Below are positions 26,614 through 35,355 of a stretch of DNA of 64,000 nucleotides, in pieces. Numbering within the stretch: position 1 is the stretch's first letter; the number at the start of each line of letters is the position of its first letter. The DNA comes from Myxococcus stipitatus. Lineage in GTDB: Bacteria > Myxococcota > Myxococcia > Myxococcales > Myxococcaceae. Below the pieces are notes generated by a model. The model ran no database searches. It saw nothing but the letters and a program-made list of their open reading frames with translations, and was not told the origin of the DNA. The position numbers and the translations under genes are program-made. The stretch is taken from contig NZ_JAKCFI010000006.1 of NCBI RefSeq assembly GCF_021412625.1, positions 310,001 through 374,000 of the forward strand. The letters run 5' to 3'.

Positions 26614-28371
26614 TCAGAAGGTGCGGATGAAGTCCAGCTCCGCGCCGGGGTTCTTGCCCGCGCCCGCGTCCGCGGGGGTGACGGCCGGTCGCTCGGGCGT
26701 GGCGGGGCTGCCGGCGGCCTGCCACGCGGACACGTGGCGGAACGAGTTCGCGTCGAAGCCCGCCAGCATGAGCACGTGGGGCAGCTTCGACGGCAGCGGC
26801 GCGCTGTCGTGGGCCGCGAGGTTCCACAGCACCACGTCCACCGGGCCCAGCGCGCGGTGCCACGCCTTCAGCGCCGCGAGCAGGGGTGGGGTTGCGGCGT
26901 CGACGTCCACGCCCAGCTCCCGCAGCAGCGCCGCCTTGCGCTCAGCGGCCTCGCCCCGCGTGTCGCCCAGCGACTGGAACTCCGGCGGGTGGAACTGCAT
27001 GTCGGAGAAGAAGTAGAGCGTGCGGGGACGCGGGCGCGAGGGCTGCGAGCGGAGCAATTGGATGAGGCTCACCACGGAGCCCGCCACCTGGGTGCTGCCC
27101 CAGCCCGGCCCGCCGCGCAGCGCGTACGCGTGGTCGAACACGCCCTGCCCCGGCTTGCGGTCCTCCACGAAGATGTCGTCGGAGAACGTCGCCGCGTAGC
27201 CCAGCTCGCGCGCCATCACCGCCGCCAGCGTCACCGCCGCGTCTCCCACCGTCGCCTGGCTCTGCGTCCCGCCCAGCGACACGCCGAACATGGAGCCGGA
27301 GATGTCCGCGATGCCCAGGCTCTTGCCCTCGGGCAGGAGCCCCTCGCACACCCGCGCCAGGATGGCCTCGAAGACGGGCTCGAGGGCCGGCGCCGGCTCC
27401 GCGCGGTAGCCCGGGCGGTTCGAGCCGTTCCGGGCCGCGGCCCACCCCATGTAGACCTGATGAGGCCACAGCCCGGCGAAGCGCCGCTCGCGCGCCATCT
27501 CCACCAGCGTCCGCGCGGGGATGCCCGCCAGATACATGGCCCGCACGTAGCCCTTGAAGGCCAGGTCCGGCAGCAGCCCCGGCACGTCCAGCACGCGGCG
27601 CCACGTCTCCCGCGTCGACCCCAGGAAGGACAGCGCCTGCTCCGTGGACAGGCGCCCCTTCACGAAGTTCTCCACGCTCACGTCGCCGTGGAAGAACGCG
27701 CGCCGCCCCTCCAGGAGCGCCAGCCCCTGTGTGAGGTGCTCGCGCTCACGCGTGGGGGCGTGCAGGTAGCGGTAGAGCTTCAGCGTGCGCGCGTCCAGGT
27801 GCGCCTTCACCAGCCCCATCACGTCCACCAGCCGCAGGCTCGCGCGCTTCCCGTTGGCCCGCCGCCGCGCCAGCGGGAACTGCCGTCGCGAATACTTGAG
27901 CAGCTGGTACTCGTCGAACCCCGCAAGGGCCCGGGCAAGGCCCTTGCGCGCGGCCTCCGGCACCGCGCCCAGCCCCAGGTTCTCCAGGTGGGTGACGAAC
28001 AGCACCGCGTCGTCCGCGCGGTGGCGCAGGCAGCGGAACGTGTACTCCTCCGTGAAGGGCCCCTCCGGGTCCGCCGCCGCGAGGATGGCCGGCGCGATGC
28101 TGCCCTGGACGCGGTTGCCCTTCCCCTTCACCGGGTCGCGCATGTACGCGGCGAACTTCCAGCCGAAGCCGCGCTCGTGCCGCTCGGCGGCCAGCAGCGC
28201 GGCGGCGTACGAGCGGAGCTCCTCCACCTGCGTGCGGTAGAACGAGTCCTGGAACAGCGCCGCGCCCTGGGTGAAGGTCAGGTGCGTCAGCGGGTCCGTC
28301 CGGGAGAGGTCGAAGGCCGCCGCGCCCTCGTGTGTCAGCGTCCCCACCACGTCGCGCAACACCCGTGGCAT
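26614..28371 (-). CDS. TROVE-domain RNA-binding protein (Ro60/Rsr-like)
   Basis: This 585-residue protein has the two-part layout of Ro60 proteins. A helical HEAT-like ring fills about residues 10-330, with typical fragments such as LRSYAAALLAAERH, AAYMRDPVKGKGNRVQG and LLKYSRRQFPLARRRANGK. A von Willebrand A domain follows from about residue 350, with the MIDAS motif Asp356-x-Ser-Gly-Ser. Bacterial Ro60 orthologues bind Y RNA and misfolded RNA and work with nucleases in RNA quality control. The ATG at 28371 has GGGGAG seven bases before it. A strong hairpin with a U-tract (28398-28452) sits just upstream. A DUF2828-type relative is the main alternative identity. Confidence 0.72.
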   Translation of the reverse strand: MPRVLRDVVGTLTHEGAAAFDLSRTDPLTHLTFTQGAALFQDSFYRTQVEELRSYAAALLAAERHERGFGWKFAAYMRDPVKGKGNRVQGSIAPAILAAADPEGPFTEEYTFRCLRHRADDAVLFVTHLENLGLGAVPEAARKGLARALAGFDEYQLLKYSRRQFPLARRRANGKRASLRLVDVMGLVKAHLDARTLKLYRYLHAPTREREHLTQGLALLEGRRAFFHGDVSVENFVKGRLSTEQALSFLGSTRETWRRVLDVPGLLPDLAFKGYVRAMYLAGIPARTLVEMARERRFAGLWPHQVYMGWAAARNGSNRPGYRAEPAPALEPVFEAILARVCEGLLPEGKSLGIADISGSMFGVSLGGTQSQATVGDAAVTLAAVMARELGYAATFSDDIFVEDRKPGQGVFDHAYALRGGPGWGSTQVAGSVVSLIQLLRSQPSRPRPRTLYFFSDMQFHPPEFQSLGDTRGEAAERKAALLRELGVDVDAATPPLLAALKAWHRALGPVDVVLWNLAAHDSAPLPSKLPHVLMLAGFDANSFRHVSAWQAAGSPATPERPAVTPADAGAGKNPGAELDFIRTF

Positions 28372-28397
28372 GCCGCTCTCCCCTCGAAAGAAAAGTC

Positions 28398-28452
28398 GGC
28401 GCCCCATCCCCGTGGCAAGCCAGCGGGGATTCTAGAGCGAAGTAGGGGCGCC
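28398..28452 (-). ncRNA. Structured leader or small RNA upstream of the TROVE gene
   Basis: On the minus strand two nested perfect stems are visible. The outer stem pairs GGCGCCCC (28398-28405) with GGGGCGCC (28445-28452). The inner stem pairs ATCCCCG (28406-28412) with CGGGGAT (28424-28430) and continues into TGGC/GCCA around a tiny loop. On the transcribed minus strand the structure is followed directly by GACTTTTCTTT, a U-rich tract, and then the ribosome site of the TROVE gene. It could be an attenuator of that gene, a terminator for the upstream anti-sigma gene, or a Y-like RNA that partners with the TROVE protein. Confidence 0.6.
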
Positions 28453-28502
28453 AGATGTGGATGAGCCTATGCCAACGCGCAGGGGCGTCACAACCCGGCG
28501 TC

Positions 28503-29141
28503 TCACGCGGACGAGGACGGCGCCTCCTCGAAGCGCGTGTCGCCCTCCAGCAATGACGCGCACAGGCACGCGGGGCCCGCCAGCGCGGTGAAGGCGTGGA
28601 CGCTGCCGTCCGTCTTCTCCAGCTCCTCGCCCGGCCACACCTCGTGGCCGTCGTCCTCGCGCAAGCCGCCCTCCAGCACCAGGTTCAGCTCGCGTCCGTG
28701 GTGGGTGTGCGCCGGGTAGCGCACGCCGGGGTTCAGCCGGAGGATGGCCGCCAGCATGCCCTCGCGCGCGGGCCCCGCCTCCACCGGCATCAGCTCCGAA
28801 CCCTCCACGGGCCCGGGCATCCACGGCGTCGCGTCGCCCAGCGCGTCGAGCAGGGCCAGAGCGCGCTCGCGCGTCAGGTCGAAGAAGGCGGCCAGCTGGT
28901 TCGCGAAGCGCTCCAGCCGCCGCGGCCCCTCCATGCGCTCCATCAGCCGCGCCAGCACGGCGGGCGGCGGCTCGACGGCGGAGGTGGAGAGCAGCGACAA
29001 CCCCTCTCGCGCGATGGCGAGCCGGTCCGCCGCCCGCTGGCAGGCCGCGCACGTCGACAGGTGGCGCTCGGCGGCCTCCCGGTCGGGAGCCGACAGTGTC
29101 CCCAGGGCCCACTCGGCCAGGATGTCGTCGAGGTGCTCCAT
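28503..29141 (-). CDS. ChrR-like anti-sigma factor with cupin domain
   Basis: This 212-residue cytoplasmic protein has an N-terminal zinc-binding anti-sigma domain with His27-x3-Cys31-x2-Cys34. A C-terminal cupin domain spans about residues 110-205 and contains HTHHGRELNLVLEGG and a later His in DGSVHAFTALAGPAC. This is the layout of ChrR, which releases its ECF sigma factor in response to singlet oxygen or other oxidants. No sigma gene is adjacent on either side, which is unusual for the family. The start at 29141 has GGAG seven bases upstream; an open frame to 29879 is the antisense shadow of dapD. Confidence 0.88.
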   Translation of the reverse strand: MEHLDDILAEWALGTLSAPDREAAERHLSTCAACQRAADRLAIAREGLSLLSTSAVEPPPAVLARLMERMEGPRRLERFANQLAAFFDLTRERALALLDALGDATPWMPGPVEGSELMPVEAGPAREGMLAAILRLNPGVRYPAHTHHGRELNLVLEGGLREDDGHEVWPGEELEKTDGSVHAFTALAGPACLCASLLEGDTRFEEAPSSSA

Positions 29142-29206
29142 CTTCGCGCTCCGTCCCCTCACGCCTCCCCTACGGAAGCATGCGTCGCATCGGATTTCCC
29201 AGCGCC

Positions 29207-30031
29207 TTATACGGCGACGCCGAAGTCCCGCAGCGCCGAATTGAGGCTGGTCTTCTTGTCCGTGGACTGTGTCCGCTGGCCGATGATGAGCGCGCAGGGG
29301 ACCATGTACTTCCCGGCGGGGAACTGCTTCTCCCGCATGCCGGGAATCACCACGCTGCGCGCGGGGACGCGGCCCTTGAAGACGCGCTCCTCCGGGCCGG
29401 TGACGTCGATGATGGGCGTGGACGCGGTGAGCACCACGTTGGCGCCCAGCACCGCCTCCTCCTCCACCACCACGCCCTCCACCACGATGCAGCGGCTGCC
29501 CAGGAAGGCGCGGTCCTCGATGATGACGGGCGACGCGGTGGGCGGCTCGAGCACGCCCCCCAGGCCCACGCCTCCGGACAGGTGCACGTCCGAGCCCACC
29601 TGCGCGCAGCTGCCCACCGTGGCCCAGGTGTCCACCATGGTGCCCGCGCCCACGCGCGCGCCGATGTTGACGTAGCCGGGCATCACCACCGCGCCCCGCT
29701 CGACGAAGGCGCCGTAGCGCACCGTGCCCGGCGGCACCACGCGCACGCCCGCCGCGTCCAGGCCCTTCTTCAGGGGCACCTTGTCGTGGAACTCGAAGGG
29801 GCCCACCTCCATCACCTTCATCTCCGACACGGCGAAGAACAGGAGGATGGCCTCCTTCACCCACGCGTGGACCTTCCACCCCTCGGGGCCCTTCTCCGCC
29901 ACGCGCAGCTCACCCGCGTCCAGCCGGGCGACCGTCTCGCGCACGGCGGCCGCGAAGGCCGGGTCCTTCAGCTTCGTCCGGTCCGCGAACGCGGCGGACA
30001 CCTTCTGGGAGAGTTCGTCGATGGGCAGCAT
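29207..30031 (-). CDS. dapD: Tetrahydrodipicolinate N-succinyltransferase
   Basis: This 274-residue enzyme succinylates tetrahydrodipicolinate with succinyl-CoA, the committed step of the succinylase route to diaminopimelate and lysine. It is full length. A helical N-terminal domain is followed by left-handed beta-helix hexapeptide repeats (GARVGAGTMVDTWATVGSCAQVG, of which GTMVDTWATVGSCA is the family signature; then HLSGGVGLGGVLEP). The C-terminal end contains KTSLNSALRD. A textbook AAGGAGG lies six bases before the ATG. Together with dapE it places the organism on the succinylase branch. Confidence 0.97.
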   Translation of the reverse strand: MLPIDELSQKVSAAFADRTKLKDPAFAAAVRETVARLDAGELRVAEKGPEGWKVHAWVKEAILLFFAVSEMKVMEVGPFEFHDKVPLKKGLDAAGVRVVPPGTVRYGAFVERGAVVMPGYVNIGARVGAGTMVDTWATVGSCAQVGSDVHLSGGVGLGGVLEPPTASPVIIEDRAFLGSRCIVVEGVVVEEEAVLGANVVLTASTPIIDVTGPEERVFKGRVPARSVVIPGMREKQFPAGKYMVPCALIIGQRTQSTDKKTSLNSALRDFGVAV

Positions 30032-30120
30032 GGCGCCTCCTTGAAGCACATTTCGCCGCGCCTCGCCGCACCCACGTGCGTCCGCGGAGACAGGAGCCCG
30101 CCCTTCCGCGGCGGCCCCCT

Positions 30121-30426
30121 TCACCCGTGCGACGTGCCCGGCTCCACCAGGGGCAAGGTCTGTGTCACCACCTCGCCATGCAGCGACCGGGGCGCCATCG
30201 CCACGCCGCCCCGCCCCTCGACCCGGACGGTGCCGCGCGAGACGTGGCGCACCCCCGTCAGCGGCACCTGGCCCCAACGCCGGCTGAAGGGCCAGCGGCG
30301 CACGTAGATGAACGTGTCGCCCACCTCCGCGACGTACCCCAGCAAGGTGTCGTCCTCGTCACGCACCCGCATGCCGCGGATGATCGACCTCCGCTCGTAA
30401 GGCGAACGCTCGTCGGGCCAGGCCAT
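30121..30426 (-). CDS. Small PRC-barrel-like protein
   Basis: This 101-residue protein starts at the ATG at 30426, preceded by GGAGG eight bases upstream. It has a compact beta-barrel pattern, MRVRDEDDTLLGYVAEVGDTFIYVRRWPF, of which the RDEDDTLLGYVAEVGDTF part resembles the PRC-barrel/DUF2171 fold used by small stress and photosynthesis proteins. A Val/Thr-rich C-terminal region follows. It is divergent from the DUF1588 gene and lies 89 bases from dapD on the same strand. Function is unknown. Confidence 0.75.
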   Translation of the reverse strand: MAWPDERSPYERRSIIRGMRVRDEDDTLLGYVAEVGDTFIYVRRWPFSRRWGQVPLTGVRHVSRGTVRVEGRGGVAMAPRSLHGEVVTQTLPLVEPGTSHG

Positions 30427-30578
30427 CTGTCCCACCTCCTCCGCCACAACCTGAGTCCCTCGCCCCCGTCCGTCAGGTGGGCGCGAGCCCGCGAACCTCC
30501 GCCTGACAGGCAACCCGGCGGGCATGCGCTCCGATAATTTCCGGGCTTTCCGTCGCTTTCATTGTCCTCAACTGGTCA

Positions 30579-30612
30579 ATTGCCCCGGGGTCGTGCGACC
30601 ATGCGGGGCAAT
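30579..30612 (+). promoter_or_regulatory. Nested inverted repeat before the DUF1588 gene
   Basis: ATTGCCCC (30579-30586) pairs perfectly with GGGGCAAT (30605-30612), and inside it GGTCG pairs with CGACC (30589-30600). The structure ends 24 bases before the ATG at 30637. It could be an operator for a dimeric regulator or a leader RNA hairpin that controls translation. Confidence 0.45.
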
Positions 30613-30636
30613 CCTCACCCCCTCCCTGGAGGGCAC

Positions 30637-33039
30637 ATGAGCGCTTCCCCCTCGCGCCCGTGGAGCCTCGCAGTGGCCGTGCTCGTGTCGTGCTGCGCCG
30701 GGTGTCTCGGCGAGGCGTCGCTCACGCAGGACGGCAGGCCGGACTACGACGACCCGAACCCGCCGCCGCCCCCCGTGCAGCAGGACGGCTCGTTGCCCTG
30801 CAACCTGGACAGTGTCCCGGCGACGGTGACGTTGCGGAGCATCGCCGAGGACTTCGACCGGGAGGTGCAGCCGGCGATGGTGCGCGAGGACTCCGGCTGT
30901 CTGTCCTGCCACGGCACGACGAGCGGCCGGCTCTTCAAGGTGGGGCTCGACGGCGTGGAGAACTTCTACGCCATCCGCGCCGCGGGTTACTTCTCCACCG
31001 GCTCCGGCTCCATGGTGTCCCGGCTCGTCACGAAGGACGAGAGCGTGCGCATGCCACGCGGCCAGCCGTCGTGGACGGCGCGGGAGATCGCCGCGGTGGC
31101 GAGCATCACCTGCCAGGTGGCCGCGGTGGAGGCGCGCCAGCCCGCGTCGAAGCCGGACGAGGAGTTCCCGCCCGCGCTGCTCGCGGCGTACGCGGGCCCG
31201 GACGTGTCGACGTATGACAATCCCTTCCTGGGCTACGACCAGCTCAAGGGCAAGGTGAAGGCCGTCTTCAACGACGACTGGGTGCGTTCGGGCGTGGACC
31301 GCTTCGCGCAGAACGTGGGGCTGTTCGGCGGCGTGGACTACAAGGACCACTTCGTCGAGGCGCGCGTGGCCACCGCGGACTTCTTCCTGGGCCTGGACGA
31401 CCTGTCGCGCGACGTGTGCCTCCAGGCCGCCACCGCGAAGACGGGCCCCTTCGCGGGCCTGGACGTGGGCGCGCCGCTCGTCGACATCCCCGCGCCCACC
31501 ACGAAGCAGTACGAGATGGAGAACGCGTACCGCGACGGCTCCACCACGCCCATGCCGGCCGGCACGCAGATTCTGGCCAGCACCGGCCAGAAGTCCGGCA
31601 CCACCGGCTGGAACCTCTACACCACCGGCACCCTCACCACGCTCCAGCCGTACACCTTCCCCGCTTCCGCCACCTACCGCTTCACGGTGAAGGCCAAGGG
31701 CGACCTGTGCGGCCCGGACCTGCCGCACCTGCAGCTCAAGGTGGACGGCGTGCTGGTGGCCGAGTGGGACGTCCCCAACAACACCGCCTACGCGGACTTC
31801 GTGCACACCCAGGCGGTGACGGCGGGTGACCACATCCTCACGGTGGGCTTCACCAACGACTACAACGAGTCGGGCGTGTGCGACCGCAACCTGCACGTGG
31901 ACGCGCTCGTCGTGTACGGCCCCACGGAGGCGGCCACCGGCACGCAGCGCGCGGACGCGGCGAAGGCCAAGGTGGACCAGCTCTACCGGCGCATGCTGTA
32001 CCGCGCGTCCACCGCCACCGAGCGCGACAACGGCTACGCGCTGGTGAAGGACCTGATGGGCCTGGAGGCCAACGCGCCCAAGGCGTGGAGCGGCCTGTGC
32101 GAGGGGTTGATGCGGGCCCCCGACTTCCTGTTCACCCTGCCCCCCTCCTACGAGAAGCTCACCGGCAAAGAGCGCGACCGGCTGCTCCTGGTGAAGCTGG
32201 CGCAGGACCTGCTGGGCCGCCCTCCGTCCGCGGCGGACTTCACCGCGCTGGAGACGGGCCAGAAGGCGTGGGAGACGTTCGTCGACGAGTACCTGGCGTC
32301 CCCCGACTTCCAGACGAACTACTTCCGCCGCATGCGGGTGCGCACGGAGAGCGAGGGCACGCCGGACACGGACGAGCCCGCGCGGCTGTGGACGTACCTG
32401 GTGCGCGAGGAGCGGCCCCTCCAGGAGCTGCTCATGGGCGACTATTCGGTGGACACCACCTTCAAGCAGGTGGCGCGCGCGCCCGAGCACGGGAAGACGG
32501 GCGTGCTCACCATGAAGGGCTTCATCAAGAACAAGCCCGGCCTGCCGCACTACAACTACGCGGCGCGCGTGATGACGGACTTCATGGGCACGCTGTACGA
32601 GGTGCCCGCGGAGGTGTTCGACATGCGCGGCGCGGCCACGGCCGCCTCCACGGTGGACCCCACCAGCATCTGCTACTCGTGCCACCAGACGCTCACCCCG
32701 CTGGCGCACCAGCGCCTGCGCTGGGACGACGAGGGCAACTACCGCACGCAGGACGCCCAGGGGCAGACGCTCGACGACACCGACCGGGGGCTCGCCGCCA
32801 CCTACGCCTTCAAGGGCCAGGGCATGGAGGCCTTCGCCACGCAGGCGGTGAAGAAGGAGGCCTTCATCCGCCGCACGCTCAACGCGCAGTTCGCCCTCTT
32901 CTTCGGCCGCGAGATGCGGCACCAGGAGGACGAGCGCGTCATCTACAAGCGCCTGTGGGACGTCAGCCACGAGAACGGGGGCAGCCTGAAGGCCGTCCTC
33001 AAGACGCTCGCCACCTCCCCCGAGTACCTGCGCCGCTAG
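30637..33039 (+). CDS. Di-heme DUF1588-family lipoprotein with CBM60-like module
   Basis: This 800-residue lipoprotein has a lipobox ending in Cys (CCAGC, about residue 23). Domains follow in order. The first is a cytochrome-like segment with a heme c motif, CLSCH, near residue 90. After a linker, a beta-sandwich at about 320-430 contains LQLKVDGVLVAEW and VTAGDHILTVGFTNDYN, closely resembling CBM60-type calcium-dependent xylan-binding modules. The DUF1592/DUF1588 helical region (about 450-720) includes YRRMLYRASTATER and a second motif CYSCH. The last part is a DUF1585-like end (NAQFALFFGREMRH). It is followed by the Tat-exported DUF1501 gene, the usual partner in planctomycetes and myxobacteria. 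Role: unknown outer-surface oxidative process. Confidence 0.87.
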   Translation: MSASPSRPWSLAVAVLVSCCAGCLGEASLTQDGRPDYDDPNPPPPPVQQDGSLPCNLDSVPATVTLRSIAEDFDREVQPAMVREDSGCLSCHGTTSGRLFKVGLDGVENFYAIRAAGYFSTGSGSMVSRLVTKDESVRMPRGQPSWTAREIAAVASITCQVAAVEARQPASKPDEEFPPALLAAYAGPDVSTYDNPFLGYDQLKGKVKAVFNDDWVRSGVDRFAQNVGLFGGVDYKDHFVEARVATADFFLGLDDLSRDVCLQAATAKTGPFAGLDVGAPLVDIPAPTTKQYEMENAYRDGSTTPMPAGTQILASTGQKSGTTGWNLYTTGTLTTLQPYTFPASATYRFTVKAKGDLCGPDLPHLQLKVDGVLVAEWDVPNNTAYADFVHTQAVTAGDHILTVGFTNDYNESGVCDRNLHVDALVVYGPTEAATGTQRADAAKAKVDQLYRRMLYRASTATERDNGYALVKDLMGLEANAPKAWSGLCEGLMRAPDFLFTLPPSYEKLTGKERDRLLLVKLAQDLLGRPPSAADFTALETGQKAWETFVDEYLASPDFQTNYFRRMRVRTESEGTPDTDEPARLWTYLVREERPLQELLMGDYSVDTTFKQVARAPEHGKTGVLTMKGFIKNKPGLPHYNYAARVMTDFMGTLYEVPAEVFDMRGAATAASTVDPTSICYSCHQTLTPLAHQRLRWDDEGNYRTQDAQGQTLDDTDRGLAATYAFKGQGMEAFATQAVKKEAFIRRTLNAQFALFFGREMRHQEDERVIYKRLWDVSHENGGSLKAVLKTLATSPEYLRR

Positions 33040-33061
33040 GGCACCGCAAAGGACCGCCGCC

Positions 33062-34741
33062 ATGAACCGCCGCCACTTCCTCGCGGGCGCCGCCGCGGGC
33101 GCCGCCATCAGCACCCTGGACTGGCTCCGCTTCTTCCGCGCCTTCGGTGTCCCGGGGACGAAGAAGGAGCTGGGCTTCGCCGAGGCCGCCGCCGCCGAGG
33201 CCGACAACCCACGCTTCCTCATCTACTGGTTCCAGGAGGGGGGCTGGGACGGGTACTCGATGTTCAACCCCGTCCACACGCCCAACGACTCCATCCGCGT
33301 CATCCCCGCCGGGGAGCTGCGCCCGGTGCCGTCGTGGACCCAGCACCGCTACCGCCCGAAGAACTACGGCACCTCGCCGTCGGACCCGCCCAAGACGCAG
33401 GGCAACATCCAGTACGGCTACCTGGCGCAGGACGGCCTGGAGCTGTTCCCGGACATGGCCGTCGTCTCCAGCCACAACGGCAACACGTTCCACTCCGGCG
33501 GCCGGTGGGAGTACCACTACGGCAAGTACAGCGCGTCGCTGTCCGGCAAGCGCAACGCGGACGAGCGCACGGTGATGCAGGCGTTCTGCGAGGCGTACGG
33601 CAACGGCTTCCTGCTGCCCCACGTCTCCTGGCACCGCTGGCTCGCGGATGGCGAGCTGTCCATCCCGTCCTATCCGGAGGGCACCGGCTACTACGAGAAG
33701 CTGGGGCCGGTGCACGCGCACACCATCTACGGCAAGACGCCCAGCGCCATGCGCGAGCGGCTGTCCTCGCTGGGCAACGTGGCCCAGGGCCAGCGCGACG
33801 CGCGCATCCGCCAGTTCACCGACAACCTCCAGGCCAGCTTCCTGGCGGAGAAGAACAGCGAGTCGGTGCGGGCGTTCAACTCCGCGCTGCAAATCCATCG
33901 CGCGCTCACCGCGGGCGGCAGCATCAACCTGGACCCGCGCACGCTGTTCACGGACGCCACGGCGCGCGCGGAGTTCGGCATCACCGCCGCGGACGAGGCG
34001 ACGGACTCGTCGTCCATCAACGGCAACCCGGCCCGCACCAAGGAGACGCCGAACACCAACGTGCAGGCGCTGATGACGTACGAGCTGATGACGAAGGGCC
34101 TGTCCATCGGCTTCTTCATCGAGAACCGGGGCCTGCGCCAGTTCGACACGCACCGCGACCGGCGCGGCATCATGAGCAACAAGGGCCAGACGGAGCAGCG
34201 CGACATGATGCGCAAGAACCTCTGGGCCCCGCTCAAGACGCTGGTGGCGAAGTTGAAGGCCACGCCGTACGGCGCCACGGGCCGCAGCTACTACGACTAC
34301 ACCACCATCGTGCTGGCCTCGGAGATGGGCCGGACGATTCAAGGCGACGTGGAGGCCATCCTCGCCAAGGCGGACGTCACCGACGCGCAGAAGTACGAGG
34401 AGATCATGACCCAGGACTGCTGCCAGCACTGGCGCGTCAACAGCGTGGCCTTCCTGGGGGGCACCGTGCGCGGCAACTCGCAGTTCGGCCGCGTGGGCAG
34501 CGCGTCGCTGGACGGCATCCCCCTCATGCCGGACGGCACGCTGGACCCGGCCTACGACCCGGACACGGGCCTGCTCATCACCGGCCGCACGAAGAGCCCG
34601 AGCAGCTTCATCTCCGACGCGGGCCACGTGTACTCGACGGCGCTGTACCTGGCCGGCCTGGACCCCGCGGCGCTCAAGGCCGCGGGAAAGGGGCGCAATG
34701 ACCGCGCGCCGATGAAGTTCATCAAGCGCGACGTCGCCTGA
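33062..34741 (+). CDS. DUF1501-like Tat-exported protein
   Basis: This 559-residue protein starts with a twin-arginine-like signal (MNRRHFLAGAAAGAAIS) that directs folded proteins across the inner membrane. The body resembles the DUF1501/DUF1552 sulfatase-like group found beside DUF1588 proteins. It has an early LIYWFQEGGWDGYSMF strand, a VVSSHNGNTFHSGGRWEYHYG segment with possible metal-binding His residues, and a late LASEMGRTIQGD motif that aligns with the ...EFGRTP... motif of DUF1501. It lies 22 bases after the di-heme lipoprotein and is certainly co-transcribed. It probably works with that protein in the periplasm on an unidentified substrate. Confidence 0.85.
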   Translation: MNRRHFLAGAAAGAAISTLDWLRFFRAFGVPGTKKELGFAEAAAAEADNPRFLIYWFQEGGWDGYSMFNPVHTPNDSIRVIPAGELRPVPSWTQHRYRPKNYGTSPSDPPKTQGNIQYGYLAQDGLELFPDMAVVSSHNGNTFHSGGRWEYHYGKYSASLSGKRNADERTVMQAFCEAYGNGFLLPHVSWHRWLADGELSIPSYPEGTGYYEKLGPVHAHTIYGKTPSAMRERLSSLGNVAQGQRDARIRQFTDNLQASFLAEKNSESVRAFNSALQIHRALTAGGSINLDPRTLFTDATARAEFGITAADEATDSSSINGNPARTKETPNTNVQALMTYELMTKGLSIGFFIENRGLRQFDTHRDRRGIMSNKGQTEQRDMMRKNLWAPLKTLVAKLKATPYGATGRSYYDYTTIVLASEMGRTIQGDVEAILAKADVTDAQKYEEIMTQDCCQHWRVNSVAFLGGTVRGNSQFGRVGSASLDGIPLMPDGTLDPAYDPDTGLLITGRTKSPSSFISDAGHVYSTALYLAGLDPAALKAAGKGRNDRAPMKFIKRDVA

Positions 34742-34758
34742 CGTCGCAGACGCGGCGC

Positions 34759-35244
34759 TCAGGGCAGGTGGCGCGAGCGCGCGCCAGGCACGCCCATGTC
34801 GAGGCAGGCCTGGTAGATTCCTCCATCCCCGTGCTCGCTGACGCGGCGCCACTGGACACGGCCGGAGGCGGCGTCGAACGCAGCCAGCGTGTCGGACCAG
34901 GCCACGATGACCTGCCCTCCCTCCACGAGCAGCTGCGCCCCCGTGAACCGGGAGGTCGGGTGGCCCTCCACCCGCTGCGTCCAGAGCAGATGCCCCTCCA
35001 GGTAGTCGAGCGCATGCACCTCGATGAAGGTGTTCTTCTTCAACGTCCCCTCGGAGCCGCCGGCGAGCACGAGCACGCGCTCGTCATGCACCTCGACGTG
35101 CGTCGGGCGGGGACGCGCGCCGGGGACGGACTTGCCTGGCACGGCGAAGGTCCACCGGGTGGCGCCGGTGGCGCGGTCAGAGGCGGCCACCACTCCGTTG
35201 AAGGCGGTGACGAGCAGGGGACTGGGCGGAAGGGCGGGAGCCAT
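34759..35244 (-). CDS. PQQ-like beta-propeller fragment protein
   Basis: This 161-residue protein shows about three repeats of the PQQ-quinoprotein propeller type: FNGVVAASDRATGATRWTFAVPG, IEVHALDYLEGHLLWTQRVEG and DTLAAFDAASGRVQWRRVSEHG; each repeat has the A-x-D-x-x-T-G-x-x-x-W pattern. A full propeller needs seven or eight blades, so this is a short member or the remains of a longer one. No signal peptide is visible after the chosen ATG at 35244. It is convergent with the DUF1501 gene across only 17 bases. Confidence 0.78.
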   Translation of the reverse strand: MAPALPPSPLLVTAFNGVVAASDRATGATRWTFAVPGKSVPGARPRPTHVEVHDERVLVLAGGSEGTLKKNTFIEVHALDYLEGHLLWTQRVEGHPTSRFTGAQLLVEGGQVIVAWSDTLAAFDAASGRVQWRRVSEHGDGGIYQACLDMGVPGARSRHLP

Positions 35245-35355
35245 ACCGGAGCGGGTTAAGCGAGCTGGCGCGCGAGCGGAAGCTCGAATCACGCGCTCGT
35301 CGAGCGGCGCGGACAGAGGCTGGCGACCCGCGAGGACCGCCAGCCTCTCGTGGCG

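Noticed and set aside
30568..33222. Minus-strand open frame of 884 codons
   Set aside because: Shadow of the di-heme lipoprotein gene; no recognisable fold.
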